A stretch of DNA of 40,576 nucleotides, from positions 1 to 40,576 of the forward strand of contig CAIQLG010000102.1 in the NCBI GenBank assembly GCA_903872565.1, given 5' to 3'. Positions 40,014 through 40,576 of the stretch are shown here, one piece after another (the stretch's first letter is position 1; each line of letters starts with the position of its first letter). Source of the stretch: an uncultured Lentisphaerota bacterium. GTDB taxonomy: Bacteria; Verrucomicrobiota; Lentisphaeria; Victivallales; GWF2-50-93. Position numbers and translations under genes: made by a program. Below the pieces are notes generated by a model. That model worked only from the letters and a program-made list of their open reading frames with translations, did no database searches and was not told the origin of the DNA.

Positions 40014-40409
40014 TCACTCTTTGGATTTGTCTTCGGATTTCACATCTTTCTTTGACTTCGCCGCCTCTTCTTTCTCTGCCTTTTCCATTTCCTCGTGATA
40101 CTTCTGGCATTCCTCGTGACTCAGCATTCCATCGCCGTCCTTGTCAATTTTCTTGAATGTCTCATCATCAATGGAAATATCGTGGGTTTTTTTCGCGTTT
40201 TCCAACTCTTTCTTGTCAAGTTTGCCGTCCTTGTTCTGATCTGCTCCGCTGAAATCATCTTTCTCTCTCATCTTTTTGAGCCTTTTTGCCGCAATCCTTC
40301 CAATCATGAATCCGCCCCTCGGGGTAAATTCTTCCGCACTAATCAACCCAATTGAAGAGATAAAAATCACAGCCGCCATCATAAAAATTCTTGATCTTCT
40401 CATATTCAA
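40014..40409 (-). CDS. Exported EF-hand calcium-binding protein
   Basis: This 131-residue protein has a signal peptide (about residues 1-25, SSIGLISA-E) and two EF-hand loops, DQNKDGKLDKKE (57-68) and DKDGDGMLSHEE (89-100), each with the standard calcium ligands at loop positions 1, 3, 5 and 12. The C-terminal tail is highly charged (EKAEKEEAAKSKKDVKSEDK). It probably binds calcium outside the cytoplasm; no enzymatic domain is attached. Confidence 0.88.
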   Translation of the reverse strand: MNMRRSRIFMMAAVIFISSIGLISAEEFTPRGGFMIGRIAAKRLKKMREKDDFSGADQNKDGKLDKKELENAKKTHDISIDDETFKKIDKDGDGMLSHEECQKYHEEMEKAEKEEAAKSKKDVKSEDKSKE

Positions 40410-40576
40410 GCCCTTTCTAAAAATGTTCTTGCTCCGTACTTTCAGACTTCCTGATCCGCCCTAATTCTGTATTCTGTGTAACTACCTTAAATTCAATCTG
40501 TTAATTCCAGTTCTGGCGTGTCAGCTCTTTTTTGCAAGTGGAAAAAAGGGATGTACCTTTCCTTAAAAAAACAACG
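40410..40576. other. Non-coding edge of the window
   Basis: The last 167 bases hold no convincing frame on either strand. They should include the promoter of the EF-hand gene, but no clear boxes were chosen. Confidence 0.4.

Noticed and set aside
50-40409. CRISPR array
   Set aside because: No regularly spaced direct repeats of 23-40 bases were seen; the only tandem repeats are the 8-bp units at 39843.

Overview
The window is a chromosomal stretch of a Gram-negative-type bacterium of moderate AT-richness. It carries lipoprotein and signal peptides, a sialic-acid-like (pseudaminic) sugar pathway, a TadE-like pilus protein and an exported Fe superoxide dismutase. The PVC superphylum, possibly Lentisphaerota, is a guess from general gene flavour and intergenic repeats. 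No ribosomal marker is present to settle it.

From 26025 down to 50 nearly everything lies on the minus strand and looks like one long surface-glycan locus. It opens with pseB, a ketoacyl-ACP synthase III and pseC, and resumes with pseF, pseI and pseG. The second half continues with an ATP-grasp enzyme, two amidohydrolase-type proteins, a methyltransferase, a GT-B transferase, an M28/DUF4910-like protein, a DRE-TIM aldolase and an ankyrin membrane protein. The two halves are separated by about 9.5 kb (roughly 13.4-22.9 kb) of defence and accessory genes: a frameshifted pRiA4b ORF-3-like gene, a Type III-like res-mod pair, a decayed GNAT-like stretch, a phosphatase, an amidohydrolase, a flavodoxin-type reductase and vapBC with small trailing ORFs. 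A fluoride channel (crcB) with a DUF190 gene is wedged between pseF and pseI.

From 26.2 to 32.1 kb on the plus strand are a split GT39-type membrane glycosyltransferase, a GT4-type transferase, a TadE-like protein and an MFS transporter, with two small minus-strand genes between them. An initiator tRNA-Met follows at 32.2 kb. Then come a DUF2293 gene and its partner, and the 3' remnant of a Type I restriction hsdS.

The last part is core metabolism: cobS and cobT (cobalamin lower ligand assembly), purB, a VOC protein, hisH and hisA, and an exported EF-hand protein.

The most unusual signals are: a 13-bp near-palindrome (TGCGAANTTCGCA) repeated inside genes in all codon phases; a 128-bp nested inverted repeat whose two hairpin loops are exactly complementary; a pseF with an apparent ACG start; a ketosynthase in the pseudaminic pathway with no recognisable PseH; and several genes caught while decaying.
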